Origin: UBA4660 sp034408895
GTDB taxonomy: Bacteria; Bacteroidota; Bacteroidia; Flavobacteriales_D; Sanyastnellaceae
DNA: 64,000 bases
Direction: 5' to 3'
Assembly (NCBI GenBank): GCA_034408895.1
Contig: JAWXCI010000062.1
Coordinates: 1 to 64,000, forward strand
The notes below the pieces were generated by a model. The model saw only the letters and a list, made by a program, of their open reading frames with translations. It was not told the origin of the DNA and did no database searches. This document shows positions 43,646 through 53,309 of this stretch, in pieces. The position numbers were made by a program, and so were the translations under genes. Positions within the stretch are counted from its first letter, which is position 1. Each line of letters opens with the position of its first letter.

Positions 43646-45178
43646 TCATGCAGCAGAGCTTTCAATCACTTTTTTTATTGATCCTGCTTTTGCCCATCCC
43701 AAGAAATCAAAGTACTCGAATACGGTGCTTTCAAAAGGATGAGTGGTGAGTGGCTCAAGTTCGGCAGCAAGGTTCATGAACATTTCTTCATCGGTCTTAT
43801 CTCTTCTTTTTTTTATCATTTCGTTGATGAATGACAGCATTATGGTTTCAAAACGATAAACCCGTTTACGCGAAACCAGGTAGCGTTTGGTGGTCTTGAG
43901 GGCATAAGGCAGCATGTCTCTGTTGCCAAGTTCAAAATGGATGATCAGGTTCAGGATTTGAGCCATGCAAAATATATCAGTGCGCTGGTCGGAGGCAGGC
44001 AGGTTCAGCAGCCTGTTGATAGTCTTAAGCGCATTGTGATAATTTCCACAACCGAAAAGAATCACTGCCATGTTGAAGAGTAAATGCGACTTGCGTATTC
44101 CGCTTAATCCTTCATCAAATTTCTTCATTCCCTCCTCAATTTCTGCAAAGGCAGCAAGCCCCTGACGGTAATCTTCGTTCCGCACATACAACATCAATTC
44201 CGTGCTGGCCCTGAGCGAAAACATTTTTACTTGCATATCCGCACTGTGATTTTCTGCTGGGGAAGAGGTGAGCTTCCGCAATTTTTCAAGCCACGAATAC
44301 GACTCTTTCTTTTTACCCAGCCTCGCTCCCACATAAACTGCGTTAGATAGTACCGAAAGTGGAATGATAGGGTCTCGGTTAAAGAAGGACGGATGCTTTT
44401 CAATCATCCCGATAATTTTTTTCAGGTAAGGATAACACTGGGCATATTCTCCTGTTCCAAAGTAGTAGGCACTGTGCAGGTGATGGATGAGATAATTGGT
44501 TTCAGTGTCGTTATTTTGAATTGCCTGTTCTTCACTCAATTCATCAATCATCTTTTTGAAACTGGTCAGTTCGGCTTCAGAGCGCACTTTGCCCTGTCGG
44601 TAAATGGCGAAGAACAAATTGCTTTTCGCATTCCACAGTTTATTGAAATTTTCAAGTTGGCCAACAAGTTTGAGGTCGTCCTCCCGGATTTTCTCTAATT
44701 GCAGAACCGAAATTTCTTCATAGTTGTTTTTTTCAATCAATCGTTTCTCCCAGCGGCCAATTTCAACAAGCACCATATGAAGTTCGTGTTTCAGCGCCTG
44801 CTTGCGTGCCTGGTGCAGCACCTTGCGGCACTGGTCGTTCAGTGATTTCCGAAAAAGAATAGCGGCACTTTCTACCAATCTTTTGGTTTGCAGTTCAACT
44901 GATGTGTTGGCATAAAAGGAATCGAGACTTTTAAGTATGGCGGAGTAAAGCCTGTTCTTAGTAATGGATAAGCGTTTTGAAAAACCGTGATGTTTCAGTT
45001 TCACCAGTAGCTCTTCGTCACTGAATGATTTCTGTTTCTCCACCGCGTTGAACAGAATCATGTAGCCATTGTTTTCACCTATGATGTGGTGCGAGGCGAA
45101 AATGGTGAAGTACCTTTTCTCTGCTTTAGTGAGTGAGTGAACTAACCTGAACAGGTTGTCTGATTTTTTGTTTGCCAT
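43646..45178 (-). CDS. Alpha-helical TPR-like protein, unknown function
   Basis: 510 aa, no signal peptide or membrane segment. It starts MANKKSDNLFRLVHSLTKAE and is helical throughout. Helical pairs such as ETNYLIHHLHSAYYFGTGEYAQCYPYLKKI and the LLFNMAVILFGCGNYHNALKTINRLL region look like tetratricopeptide repeats. Proteins of this size and start (LfrLvksLskaEKryF) are common in Bacteroidota with no assigned role. A scaffold or regulatory role is possible. It is a single gene. Confidence 0.75.
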   Translation of the reverse strand: MANKKSDNLFRLVHSLTKAEKRYFTIFASHHIIGENNGYMILFNAVEKQKSFSDEELLVKLKHHGFSKRLSITKNRLYSAILKSLDSFYANTSVELQTKRLVESAAILFRKSLNDQCRKVLHQARKQALKHELHMVLVEIGRWEKRLIEKNNYEEISVLQLEKIREDDLKLVGQLENFNKLWNAKSNLFFAIYRQGKVRSEAELTSFKKMIDELSEEQAIQNNDTETNYLIHHLHSAYYFGTGEYAQCYPYLKKIIGMIEKHPSFFNRDPIIPLSVLSNAVYVGARLGKKKESYSWLEKLRKLTSSPAENHSADMQVKMFSLRASTELMLYVRNEDYRQGLAAFAEIEEGMKKFDEGLSGIRKSHLLFNMAVILFGCGNYHNALKTINRLLNLPASDQRTDIFCMAQILNLIIHFELGNRDMLPYALKTTKRYLVSRKRVYRFETIMLSFINEMIKKRRDKTDEEMFMNLAAELEPLTTHPFESTVFEYFDFLGWAKAGSIKKVIESSAA

Positions 45179-45326
45179 ACCATCGTTGGTTTAATGAGTT
45201 TTTAAAACACGTGTGCGTAACAAAAACTTTTACACCAAAGTCATGTGCTGTAGTAGCCAATTTTTCGCAAGATGAATTTGCGGTATAAATGCAAATAGGA
45301 TCGGCCGGAATCTTAAGGTGACCGGT

Positions 45327-47138
45327 TTACTCCTTTTTCTCTTTCTTAAAATGGTCAAGGACAATCTGCGCCATTTTCTTGTTAACCACGGCCCCTAGTT
45401 CTTCGAGACTCGCTGCCTTCACATTGTTCACTGATTTAAAATGATGAAGCAGGATTTGGGTAGTTCGCAATCCAACACCTTTTATTTCTGTGATTTCAGA
45501 ACGCAACGCCTGCTTGCTGCGCTTGTTGCGGTGCTTCGAAATCCCGAAGCGGTGAGCCTCATTGCGCAGGTGCTGGATAAGTTTCAGCGATTCCGATTTT
45601 TTGTCGAGGTACAAAGGCAAAGAATCACCGGGGAAATAAATTTCCTCCAATCGTTTTGCAATGCCAATTACTGCAATTTTTCCTCTCAACGAAAGTTCAT
45701 CAAGGCTTTCCAATGCCGCGCTCAGTTGTCCTTTACCTCCGTCAATAATGATGAGCTGCGGTAACAGTTGATATTCTTTCAGCATTCTTTTGTACCTGCG
45801 AAAAACCACTTCCTTCATGGTAGAAAAATCATCAGCCCCTTCCACCGTTTTTACATTGAAGATGCGGTAATCCTGTTTACTCGGTTTAGCGTTCCTGAAA
45901 ACCACGCAAGACGAAACCGGATGGGTGCCCTGAATGTTGGAGTTGTCGAAACACTCGATGTGCACAGGCAACTCATTCAACCGCAAATCTGTTTTAAGTG
46001 TCTCGAGAATTCGTTGAGCATGTCGTTCCGGATCAAGGTGTTCCTGTTGCTTCTGGGCATCCAGCATAAACTGTGTGGCGTTGCGCTGTGAGAGGTTAAG
46101 CAGTTTTTTCTTGTCCCCGATTTTCGGAATGTGAAATGAAACACCATCCAGTTGAATGTCTAATTCCACTGGCACATAAATTTCGCTCGATGTGCTTAGG
46201 AAACGATCGCGCAATTCGATGATCGCGTATTCAAGCAATTCACGATCACTTTCGTCCAGCTTCTTCTTCAGTTCAATGGTGTGACCCTGAACAATAACAC
46301 CACTATTCACCTTCATGTAGTTGACATAGCCGGCATGGCTGTCGCTTGCAATGGTGAACACATCGGTATTATGAATTCCCGGATTGACAATAGTGCTTCG
46401 CGCTTGAAAACTTTCAAGTAAGTCAATCTTTTGCTTCAACTCCATTGCTTGTTCGAACAGCAGTTCATCTGCCAGTGTTTGCATCCTTTTTTTTAATTCG
46501 CGAATGGCCTCAACAAAATTGCCGCGAATGATTTTGCGAATGTTGCTCACGCCTTCGTCATAATCTTCCTTTGATTGCTTGCCTTCGCAAGGACCTTTGC
46601 AGTTTCCAAGATGAAATTCGAGACACACTTTAAATTTTCCGGTCTCGATATTCCGCCTGGAAAGATGAAGAGAGCAAGTGCGGATGGGAAACAGCTTTCT
46701 TACCAGATCAAGCACTCCATGCATGTTTTTCACCGAGGCATAAGGGCCGTGATATTCCGAGCCATCACGAATCAGTTGGCGCGTTGGGAAAATGCGCGGA
46801 AAATCTTCTTTCTTGATAACGATACTGGGAAAACTTTTGTCGTCCTTCAAATTGATGTTGTAGCGGGGCTGATGTTGCTTTATGAGTGAATTCTCCAGCA
46901 GCAATGCATCCATTTCACTTTCTACAACAAGGTATTTTATGTCCGCGATTTTCCGCACAAGAAGCCTTGTTTTCCCGCTCACGCTGGCCTGGCTGTTGAA
47001 ATAACTGCCCACCCTGAACTTCAGGTTTTTCGCCTTGCCCACGTAGATAATCCTGCCTTCATCGTCCAGGTGCTGATACACACCGGGCTTGTGTGGCAGT
47101 GATTTCAATACGGCTTCCAGATGCTCAGTTCGGTTCAA
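45327..47138 (-). CDS. uvrC: Excinuclease ABC subunit C
   Basis: 603 aa. Makes both incisions in nucleotide excision repair. The GIY-YIG nuclease is at the N-terminus (KPGVYQHLDDEGRIIYVGKA). The UvrB-binding UVR motif lies near 205-240 (MQTLADELLFEQAMELKQKI). The RNase H-like endonuclease has ECFDNSNIQGTHPVSSCVVF and IIDGGKGQLSAAL. The C-terminal HhH region (EITEIKGVGLRTTQILLHHF) is intact. Confidence 0.96.
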   Translation of the reverse strand: MNRTEHLEAVLKSLPHKPGVYQHLDDEGRIIYVGKAKNLKFRVGSYFNSQASVSGKTRLLVRKIADIKYLVVESEMDALLLENSLIKQHQPRYNINLKDDKSFPSIVIKKEDFPRIFPTRQLIRDGSEYHGPYASVKNMHGVLDLVRKLFPIRTCSLHLSRRNIETGKFKVCLEFHLGNCKGPCEGKQSKEDYDEGVSNIRKIIRGNFVEAIRELKKRMQTLADELLFEQAMELKQKIDLLESFQARSTIVNPGIHNTDVFTIASDSHAGYVNYMKVNSGVIVQGHTIELKKKLDESDRELLEYAIIELRDRFLSTSSEIYVPVELDIQLDGVSFHIPKIGDKKKLLNLSQRNATQFMLDAQKQQEHLDPERHAQRILETLKTDLRLNELPVHIECFDNSNIQGTHPVSSCVVFRNAKPSKQDYRIFNVKTVEGADDFSTMKEVVFRRYKRMLKEYQLLPQLIIIDGGKGQLSAALESLDELSLRGKIAVIGIAKRLEEIYFPGDSLPLYLDKKSESLKLIQHLRNEAHRFGISKHRNKRSKQALRSEITEIKGVGLRTTQILLHHFKSVNNVKAASLEELGAVVNKKMAQIVLDHFKKEKKE

Positions 47139-47356
47139 TGAAAATGTTTTTTGCCATGCGAAGTTACCGGCAGCAAATTATTTTTCAACAACTGCACAAT
47201 AATCCGTTTGATGCAAGGTTTTTACCCCAGATTTGGAACCCACTTTCGTCCGATGGAAAAAAGTTCACCTTGCACTGTGAAAAACTATCGCCCCCGGTTA
47301 CCACTAACCCATGCAATTCACTTTATTTTCGAATGTCTGCAAAAACCTTATTAAGT

Positions 47357-47548
47357 ATGATGGAATTTTGTAAAGAAGTGCTCACCAAGGTGAGCTTCGA
47401 CCGACTCCTCTTTCGCAAAGAACTGCAAAAGGCTATTCGATGGCTGAAACGAGACGAGTTATCCCAATTTAAACAATGGTGTTTAGAGCAGTTCGGGGGC
47501 AGATACCGCGAAATCATTTTGTCTTCGTTTCGCCCAGTGATTCTTTGA
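47357..47548 (+). CDS. Small conserved-looking protein, unknown
   Basis: 63 aa from ATG 47357 (MMEFCKEVLTKVSFD), or 71 from 47333. Helical and basic, with KELQKAIRWLKRDELSQFKQWC and FGGRYREII. Short proteins of this shape recur in Bacteroidota, in my recollection, without function. The long frame that continues upstream runs antisense through uvrC and is probably not translated. It lies between the divergent uvrC start and the convergent queG end. Confidence 0.5.
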   Translation: MMEFCKEVLTKVSFDRLLFRKELQKAIRWLKRDELSQFKQWCLEQFGGRYREIILSSFRPVIL

Positions 47549-47563
47549 GCTGGGAGCTTCGAG

Positions 47564-48481
47564 CTATGAGCGGGTTGCTATAACATTCCGCTTCATGCCG
47601 GAAAGACCTGCACGGGTAAGTGATGAATGTTTAGCCATCACTTCAAATACATCTTCTGTCATTTCAAGCCATTCGTTTCGACTTAGTGTAAGAAGTTTTT
47701 CATTGGGTGTAAATCGCGGTTCCTGATGTGGTCGGGAAAAACGGTTCCAGGGGCAAACGTCCTGGCACACATCGCAACCGAAAACCCAGTCATCCATTTT
47801 TTCATGAAACTCAGATGAAATTTCCTTTTTCAACTCGATGGTGAAATAGGAAATGCATTTGCTTCCATCTACCACATAGGGTTCCACAATTGCATCAGTA
47901 GGACACTCGTCAATACATGCAGTGCATGTTCCGCAATAATCTTTGATAGGCCCGTCCGGTTCAAGTTCCAGGTCGAGCACCAATTCTGCAAGAAAAAAAA
48001 ATGATCCTTGTTGCTTGTTGATGAGGTTGGCGTTTTTTCCTATCCAACCCATTCCACTCTTTGCTGCCCAGACCTTCTCCAATACAGGTGCGGAGTCAAC
48101 AAAGGCACGTCCATGAACTTCACCGATATTTTCCTGTATCCAATTCAATAGCGATTTCAACTTTTCTTTTACCACAAGATGGTAGTCATCACCATAGGCG
48201 TAGGTCGAAATTTTCAGGCCCTCATCACTATCAGTTTTTCTTTCAGGAAAATAATTGTACAGAAGAGACACCACAGATTTTGCTCCCGGCACAAGCAATC
48301 GCGGATCAAGACGTTTATCAAAATGATTGGCCATGTACGCCATCTCGCCATGCATGTTTTTGTTCAGCCATGCTTCGAGGCGTGGAGCTTCATCCTCCAG
48401 GTATTCTGCTTTTGAAACTCCGCAAAAAGAGAAGCCAATGCTTTTGGCTTTTGTTTTTATCTGCTCTGAGTAATTGAGCAT
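47564..48481 (-). CDS. queG: Epoxyqueuosine reductase
   Basis: 305 aa. Last step of queuosine synthesis in tRNA: cobalamin- and [4Fe-4S]-dependent reduction of epoxyqueuosine. Two ferredoxin-type cluster motifs are CGTCTACIDECP and CDVCQDVCPWN. The N-terminal domain has RAFVDSAPVLEKVWAAKSGMGWIGKN, with the proposed catalytic aspartate in VDSAP. It is the short form without C-terminal HEAT repeats. Confidence 0.94.
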   Translation of the reverse strand: MLNYSEQIKTKAKSIGFSFCGVSKAEYLEDEAPRLEAWLNKNMHGEMAYMANHFDKRLDPRLLVPGAKSVVSLLYNYFPERKTDSDEGLKISTYAYGDDYHLVVKEKLKSLLNWIQENIGEVHGRAFVDSAPVLEKVWAAKSGMGWIGKNANLINKQQGSFFFLAELVLDLELEPDGPIKDYCGTCTACIDECPTDAIVEPYVVDGSKCISYFTIELKKEISSEFHEKMDDWVFGCDVCQDVCPWNRFSRPHQEPRFTPNEKLLTLSRNEWLEMTEDVFEVMAKHSSLTRAGLSGMKRNVIATRS

Positions 48482-48492
48482 AATTTCATGAT

Positions 48493-49521
48493 CTAAAGAG
48501 TTGAAAAGAGTCCATCCGATTTGCGGTTGTTCAACCTGCCAAGATGTTTGTATGCGAGTTCCGTCACCTGCCGTCCGCGGGGAGTGCGCATCAGAAAACC
48601 TTCCTGGATGAGGAAGGGTTCATACACTTCTTCAATGGTTCCCGCATCTTCACTCACTGCTGTGGCTATGGTGGTGAGACCAACAGGGCCTCCGTTGAAC
48701 TTGTCCATCATAGTCGTCAGGATTTTGTTGTCCATTTCATCCAGGCCATGAGTATCCACATTCAGTGCATTCAATGCTGTCTGCGTAATTTCCATGTTGA
48801 TAGTGCCGTCTCCTTTTATCTGAGCAAAGTCTCGCACCCTTCGAAGCAAAGCATTTGCAATACGTGGAGTGCCACGGCTTCTTCTCGCAATTTCAAAAGA
48901 TGCTTCTTCTTTGATTGGAATGTTGAGAATGGTTGAGCTGCGTTCCACAATATCAGTTAGCGTTTTTGCATCGTAATAAGAAAGACGCGCATTGATTCCG
49001 AAACGTGCGCGAAGAGGAGAAGTAAGTAAACCGCTTCGTGTTGTGGCACCGATCAATGTGAATGGATTGATTTTAATCTGAACTGAACGGGCATTGGGTC
49101 CGGTATCTATCAACAGATCTATGGAATAATCTTCCATGGCACTGTAGAGGTATTCTTCTACCACTGGCGAGAGGCGATGAATTTCATCAATGAATAAAAC
49201 ATCATGTGGTTCCAGGTTGGTAAGCAGGCCCGCCAGATCCGCTGGCTTATCTAACACAGGACCACTGCTTGTTTTTATGCTCACGTTCATTTCGTTGGCT
49301 ATGATGTATGCAAGCGTGGTTTTTCCAAGTCCGGGAGGGCCATGAAGTAGCACATGATCGAGGGCTTCTTCGCGAAGGCGGGCGGCCTTTACAAACACCT
49401 CAAGGTTGTCGAGCACCTGCCTTTGGCCAGTAAAATCAGCAAATGACTTTGGGCGCAATACCCTTTCAAGGTCCCGGTCGCTGGCCTGTTCTGCTTCGCT
49501 GCGTAAGTTGAATTCATCCAT
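48493..49521 (-). CDS. ruvB: Holliday junction helicase RuvB
   Basis: 342 aa. Hexameric motor that drives branch migration with RuvA. Walker A is GPPGLGKTT, Walker B LFIDEIHRLSP, sensor 1 IGATTRSGLLTSPLRARFG, and the DNA-binding winged helix has GGPVGLTTIATAVSEDAGT. It ends 11 bp upstream of queG, so the two may be co-transcribed. Confidence 0.97.
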   Translation of the reverse strand: MDEFNLRSEAEQASDRDLERVLRPKSFADFTGQRQVLDNLEVFVKAARLREEALDHVLLHGPPGLGKTTLAYIIANEMNVSIKTSSGPVLDKPADLAGLLTNLEPHDVLFIDEIHRLSPVVEEYLYSAMEDYSIDLLIDTGPNARSVQIKINPFTLIGATTRSGLLTSPLRARFGINARLSYYDAKTLTDIVERSSTILNIPIKEEASFEIARRSRGTPRIANALLRRVRDFAQIKGDGTINMEITQTALNALNVDTHGLDEMDNKILTTMMDKFNGGPVGLTTIATAVSEDAGTIEEVYEPFLIQEGFLMRTPRGRQVTELAYKHLGRLNNRKSDGLFSTL

Positions 49522-49634
49522 GTGTTAGTGGCCAAAGTTAGCGGGACTTCTATCCGAGAGTTGATGATGCAGAGAGTTGAGCTGGCAACACCAAGAAGGC
49601 TTGTGGTGTCTTAGCCGCATCAATCCAATTCCAA

Positions 49635-50429
49635 ATGAAAGCACTCTTTATTCTACTGTGCAGCTCGCCTGCAATTTTTTTCGCCCAATATGAAATCCCT
49701 AACGGAAATTTTGAGACATGGGATTACTACAACACTTGGTCGCTCGAGCCTGAATCGTGGGATACACCAAACGGTCAACTAGTGGTGGCAGTGGTTCCTG
49801 ATTCAAATGCTTATGAAGGTGAACTTGCTATGCGAGTGAATGTTCTTCCTGGTTTTGAGGGAGGAGTGTCGCAGGAAGCCTCGGCACTTGTGATGATCGA
49901 AGATGATTTGCCAGCCTCACTGCAATTTGCAGTTAAAGCAAATGTGCCTGATGGCAACGAACAGGACAGAGTGGAAGTGATAGTAGAGTACCGCAACCAG
50001 GATGCAGTTGTTTACACGCAACTGTGGCAGTCGTTTGCATCCATCGAGGATTGGCAAGTTGAAAATCTGGAACTCGATCTGGTAGAGATTCCAGCAGATG
50101 AAATCAGGATCATTGTGAAAGCCGGATATACCAGCGGTTTCTCTGGTGGAAGTTGGGACACCTGGATTGCTGTGGATGCCATGCAATTTCAAATCCCCGA
50201 TAATGTAAAGGGCGTCTTCATAGATGCTCAGGTGATTTTTCCAAACCCGGTTGAATCTGTATTGTATTTGATAGGAGAAGCTCTGTGTGATTTCATTTTG
50301 ATTAATGACCTATTCGGAAGAGCAGTGATGAAAGAATCATTTTCAAAAGCGATTGATGTTTCATCACTCAGCCCAGGCCTGTACATTATTGATGTGGGGA
50401 CATCACGCCAAAAATTCATGAAGCAATAA
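49635..50429 (+). CDS. T9SS-exported PCMD/CBM-like protein
   Basis: 264 aa. The signal peptide MKALFILLCSSPAIFFA is followed by a beta-sandwich with PNGNFETWDYYNTWSLEPESW, a typical opening of putative carbohydrate-binding secreted domains. The C-terminal type A sorting domain starts at VIFPNPVESVLYLIGE and ends SRQKFMKQ. It should be surface-anchored or released; the ligand is unknown. The upstream 110 nt show no clear promoter. Confidence 0.8.
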   Translation: MKALFILLCSSPAIFFAQYEIPNGNFETWDYYNTWSLEPESWDTPNGQLVVAVVPDSNAYEGELAMRVNVLPGFEGGVSQEASALVMIEDDLPASLQFAVKANVPDGNEQDRVEVIVEYRNQDAVVYTQLWQSFASIEDWQVENLELDLVEIPADEIRIIVKAGYTSGFSGGSWDTWIAVDAMQFQIPDNVKGVFIDAQVIFPNPVESVLYLIGEALCDFILINDLFGRAVMKESFSKAIDVSSLSPGLYIIDVGTSRQKFMKQ

Positions 50430-50448
50430 GAAATTGTTTTCGCTAACA

Positions 50449-50657
50449 GGGTTACCAGGCTAAGTCGCGAAACATTTTTACTGAGTAAAATATCATCAGA
50501 AAAAAAGGAGATGGGGTTGGTGTTGCGGCGTGCCTGTGCGATCGCCCCTGGAACAACTGTGACACCGGTGACGCACCAGGGGATCGCATGTAGGGTCTCG
50601 AAATAGTCTGGTAACCCAATTCGTTAATGTGAAGAATCAGACCCCGGGTTACGGGGT
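50449..50657. repeat. Inverted-repeat element, possible MITE or structured RNA
   Basis: GGGTTACCAG at 50449-50458 and its perfect complement CTGGTAACCC at 50608-50617 enclose 149 nt. Inside are a palindrome TTTTACTGAGTAAAA (about 50475-50489) and a strong hairpin TGCGATCGCCCCTGG / CCAGGGGATCGCA (50537-50551 with 50576-50588; 13 pairs and a 2-nt bulge). A further GGGTTAC at 50646 and hairpin ACCCCG/CGGGGT (50641-50657) follow. No reading frame and no clear target duplication. Confidence 0.6.
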
Positions 50658-50695
50658 TCTTCCTTTCACGTTTAGTTTCGTCCCAAAATTCTATT

Positions 50696-51679
50696 ATGGC
50701 AACATTTGCACAGCAGCGTTTTGCTGCACCCATTAGCGCATTGAGCGATATCTTATCTAAAGGCCGCTACCACAAGGACAAAGGTGAAGGCTTTTACAAA
50801 GCCCATTCGCGCGATGTAATTTTCAGACTGGAAGCATTATGCCGGCTATACCGCGAAGTGCTCGACAAAAAATTCTTTGACAAATGGTATAAGGAATTCA
50901 AAGTGCTGGAAGATGCGCTGGGTAGCATGGACCACCACGAGGCCATGTGGAATGAGTTTTCCGCACACAAAGAGTTGAAGAGATCGGCACAACTCATCTT
51001 CAAAAAAAGATATACAGAGGAGAGCATTTATGTAAGCGAGCTGCTGCGGGATGAAGGCTGGTTAAGTGGCGCGAAGCTGAAACAGTTTAACGATGGATTG
51101 AACCAGACAGATTGGAAAGATGATGAGCAGGACCGCATTGCTTATGCCACAGTGTTCAACGAGGAACTGGACAAGCTGACGGACAAGTATGCCAATGGAG
51201 AGATTGATGTTTCTAAACTGGAAGAGGGGGTACACGAATTCAGGAGGAGGCTGCGATGGGTAAGTATTTATGCACAGGTGGCCAACGGACTAATTCAGTT
51301 GCGTAAAGTGAATGTGGTGAACGAAGATTTAATGAATTACAGCACAGATAGCATTGCAAATTCTCCATTCAACCAATTGCCCAAACCCATCAAGGGTCAG
51401 GAACCTATCATCGTCCAATCGCATTATTTCTATGCGTTGAGCTGGATGGTGCAATACCTTGCTGATTTGAAAGACATAGGCCTGCGTAATGAAGCGTTTC
51501 TAGAATTGAAACGCCATTCCAAAATCAAAGATGCGAAAGTGAGCAAACGATTTCTGGACACCTGTGCAATTCACCCCGATGACATTTCCGCACTGGCAGA
51601 AATCGGCATTGATGATTTTATCTACCGCGATTTCATTCCGGAAAGAATTTGCAGGGACGTGATGAGGGGAGTGCAGTAG
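50696..51679 (+). CDS. CHAD-like alpha-helical protein
   Basis: 327 aa, all helical, no export signal. The basic helix EEGVHEFRRRLRWVSIYAQV recalls the VHxxRxxxRRLR helix of CHAD domains, which bind polyphosphate; a second basic, charged helix pair is at EFSAHKELKRSAQLIFKKRY. The similarity is seen by eye only. It may bind polyphosphate or another polyanion. Isolated gene behind the inverted-repeat element. Confidence 0.6.
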   Translation: MATFAQQRFAAPISALSDILSKGRYHKDKGEGFYKAHSRDVIFRLEALCRLYREVLDKKFFDKWYKEFKVLEDALGSMDHHEAMWNEFSAHKELKRSAQLIFKKRYTEESIYVSELLRDEGWLSGAKLKQFNDGLNQTDWKDDEQDRIAYATVFNEELDKLTDKYANGEIDVSKLEEGVHEFRRRLRWVSIYAQVANGLIQLRKVNVVNEDLMNYSTDSIANSPFNQLPKPIKGQEPIIVQSHYFYALSWMVQYLADLKDIGLRNEAFLELKRHSKIKDAKVSKRFLDTCAIHPDDISALAEIGIDDFIYRDFIPERICRDVMRGVQ

Positions 51680-51778
51680 ACAATGATGACTTCAAACTAA
51701 AAAACTCCGGTGGCATTTCACACACCACAGGGATTCTTTCATACAGCGAGGTTAGTTGGCAGTCAAATCGAAAACTCT

Positions 51779-52200
51779 TTATTCACACACCCCTCCAAAC
51801 GCACTCATGAACAACAACAAATCCGTTGTGTTCACCACACCATCGTTATTCATATCGGCAATGCCGCAAGATGTAGTGCAGCCAAATTCGCTCGTGAAAA
51901 GAAGAAGGTCTGTTGTGTTCACCACACCATCATCATTCAAATCTCCGATACACGTTTCTTCTTCGGCAGCGAGTGCTTCATAAGCTCCCATGTCGTAGCC
52001 GTTAAGTTGTGGTCGTGCAAGAGAAGTAATGTCAAACGCGAGAGCGAAATTTTGACTTGCTACATCAATACAAGGTGAAGTGGATTGCAGTGAAAATCCA
52101 TCATCCGATGTCGGGAAGAGATTGTCAGCACCATCCACATAGCCTGATTCACGAAATCATTGTGTGGCAAATAATTGCCATGCAGAACTCCTCCCCTCAT
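51779..52200 (-). pseudogene. C-terminal fragment of a beta-helix/dockerin-like protein
   Basis: The frame to 52138 reads DGADNLFPTSDDGFSLQSTS, then LNGYDMGAYEALAAEEETC and two dockerin-like repeats (GDLNDDGVVNTTDLLLF, ADMNNDGVVNTTDLLLF). It matches the end of the giant protein at 59088 in the same order. Upstream the frame meets a stop at 52157, while another frame gives NDFVNQA, as expected before it, so a frameshift separates the two parts. There is no start or signal. It is a broken duplicate end. Confidence 0.65.
51784..52003. repeat. 220-bp direct repeat, copy 1
   Basis: Aligns without gaps to 59093-59312 (offset 7309) with about 8 mismatches. Encodes the dockerin-like end shared by the fragment here and the giant protein. 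Confidence 0.85.
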
Positions 52201-52735
52201 TCATAAAACCTGAAAACAAGCGAAATTGCAAATCCGTTCTCGCTGATTAAGATACTTGGAGTGATGTAAGCAAGCCAGAAAGAATCATACATGGCCTGGT
52301 CAAAATAAGCCATGGGCGTGAAAGTAAGAGTGCCCATGAACTCTTGCGTACCGCTATCATCATCATAGAAGTCAAGAAATAGCTCATCCTCCAATGGAGG
52401 TGGCACCAATTGGAACAAAGGGGCAACCTGCACAGGCAGGTCTGTTGGACCGGTTACGTTTACTCCATCTGACGATTCAGTGTTTCATACACTACACCAT
52501 CCGCGTTGCGAAAAACAACCAGGATGTCTGCACCCAGCTGTTCACCAGATTCACCTTAATCCCAGTCGTTGCCAGCTCCATCTGTAAATGGCATGTTGCT
52601 GATGAATATGCCTGGTGTGTTGAAGGAGCTCACGGTTGGTGTGTCATCCACTGGATTAGTGGGTGTGGGCTGTTCTTCTTCCTTTTTGCAGGAAAAAAGC
52701 ACAAGCAGAAGAATGATTAGGAGGTTAATTTTCAT
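52197..52735 (-). pseudogene. Broken lipoprotein gene with C2-like domain
   Basis: Starts as a lipoprotein (MKINLLIILLLVLFSCKKEE, cysteine 16). It continues to NMPFTDGAGNDWD and meets an in-frame TAA at 52556. The protein goes on in the same frame (GESGEQLGADILVVFRNADG), then must shift frame near 52478 to give SSDGVNVTGPTDLPVQ and, to the stop at 52197, LVPPPLEDELFLDFYDDDSG and FAISLVFRFYE. The spacing looks like a C2-type calcium-binding sandwich. One nonsense codon and one frameshift make it inactive unless the sequence has errors. Confidence 0.6.
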
Positions 52736-52796
52736 TGTGGAATTGATTTGATGTTTGAAGTTAGTTTCATTTTGAGTATTTGTGACGCGATAGTTT

Positions 52797-53309
52797 TCAT
52801 TCAGCATCTGTCTTGATTGAGGTGGTAAAGTTCTGCAATCTGTACCAAATGAGGGTTGAGAGCATCCACGTAATTGTGAACGGCATCGGATAGATACTCA
52901 TGGATTTCCAGAAGGGACTTAATTCATTGAGATGTGGAAAGAGGACCAAACCAAACACATAAGTAATTCCCCAAATAAAAAGTTGGAGCAGGAGAAAAAT
53001 AAAACACCATTCAAAACGAGAAGAACGTGATATATGTCCGCTTACTATCAATCCAATTACATAGAATATTGAAGAAATTGCGAAGGCAAGTATGAGCAGA
53101 TTCCAAACGCGCTGGATTGAGATTGCAGCAGCACAAGCCACAAGCCATAGCACCAAAGACATATCAATATTGATTTTCTTCTTTCCAAACACCGAACTAA
53201 TCAATAGTTGCGATGCAAAGAAAAGGAGCGCCAGCGAAATTGTTGGCTGAGAAACCGTATAAACAACGAGCATTGCCATAGCGGTAAAAGCCAACAGCAG
53301 CAATGGCAT
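52797..53309 (-). CDS. Integral membrane protein, unknown
   Basis: 170 aa from an ATG that overlaps the upstream stop (TAATG); a start 8 codons earlier lies inside that gene. Four to five membrane segments (MPLLLLAFTAMAMLVVY, ISLALLFFASQLLISSV, LLILAFAISSIFYVIGLIV, CFIFLLLQLFIWGITYVF). No family is recognised. Translational coupling ties it to the 483-aa gene. Confidence 0.65.
   Translation of the reverse strand: MPLLLLAFTAMAMLVVYTVSQPTISLALLFFASQLLISSVFGKKKINIDMSLVLWLVACAAAISIQRVWNLLILAFAISSIFYVIGLIVSGHISRSSRFEWCFIFLLLQLFIWGITYVFGLVLFPHLNELSPFWKSMSIYPMPFTITWMLSTLIWYRLQNFTTSIKTDAE

Noticed and set aside
47093..47356. N-terminal extension of the small protein at 47357
   Set aside because: Lies antisense over the 5' part of uvrC and its upstream region; the conserved-looking part starts at 47357.
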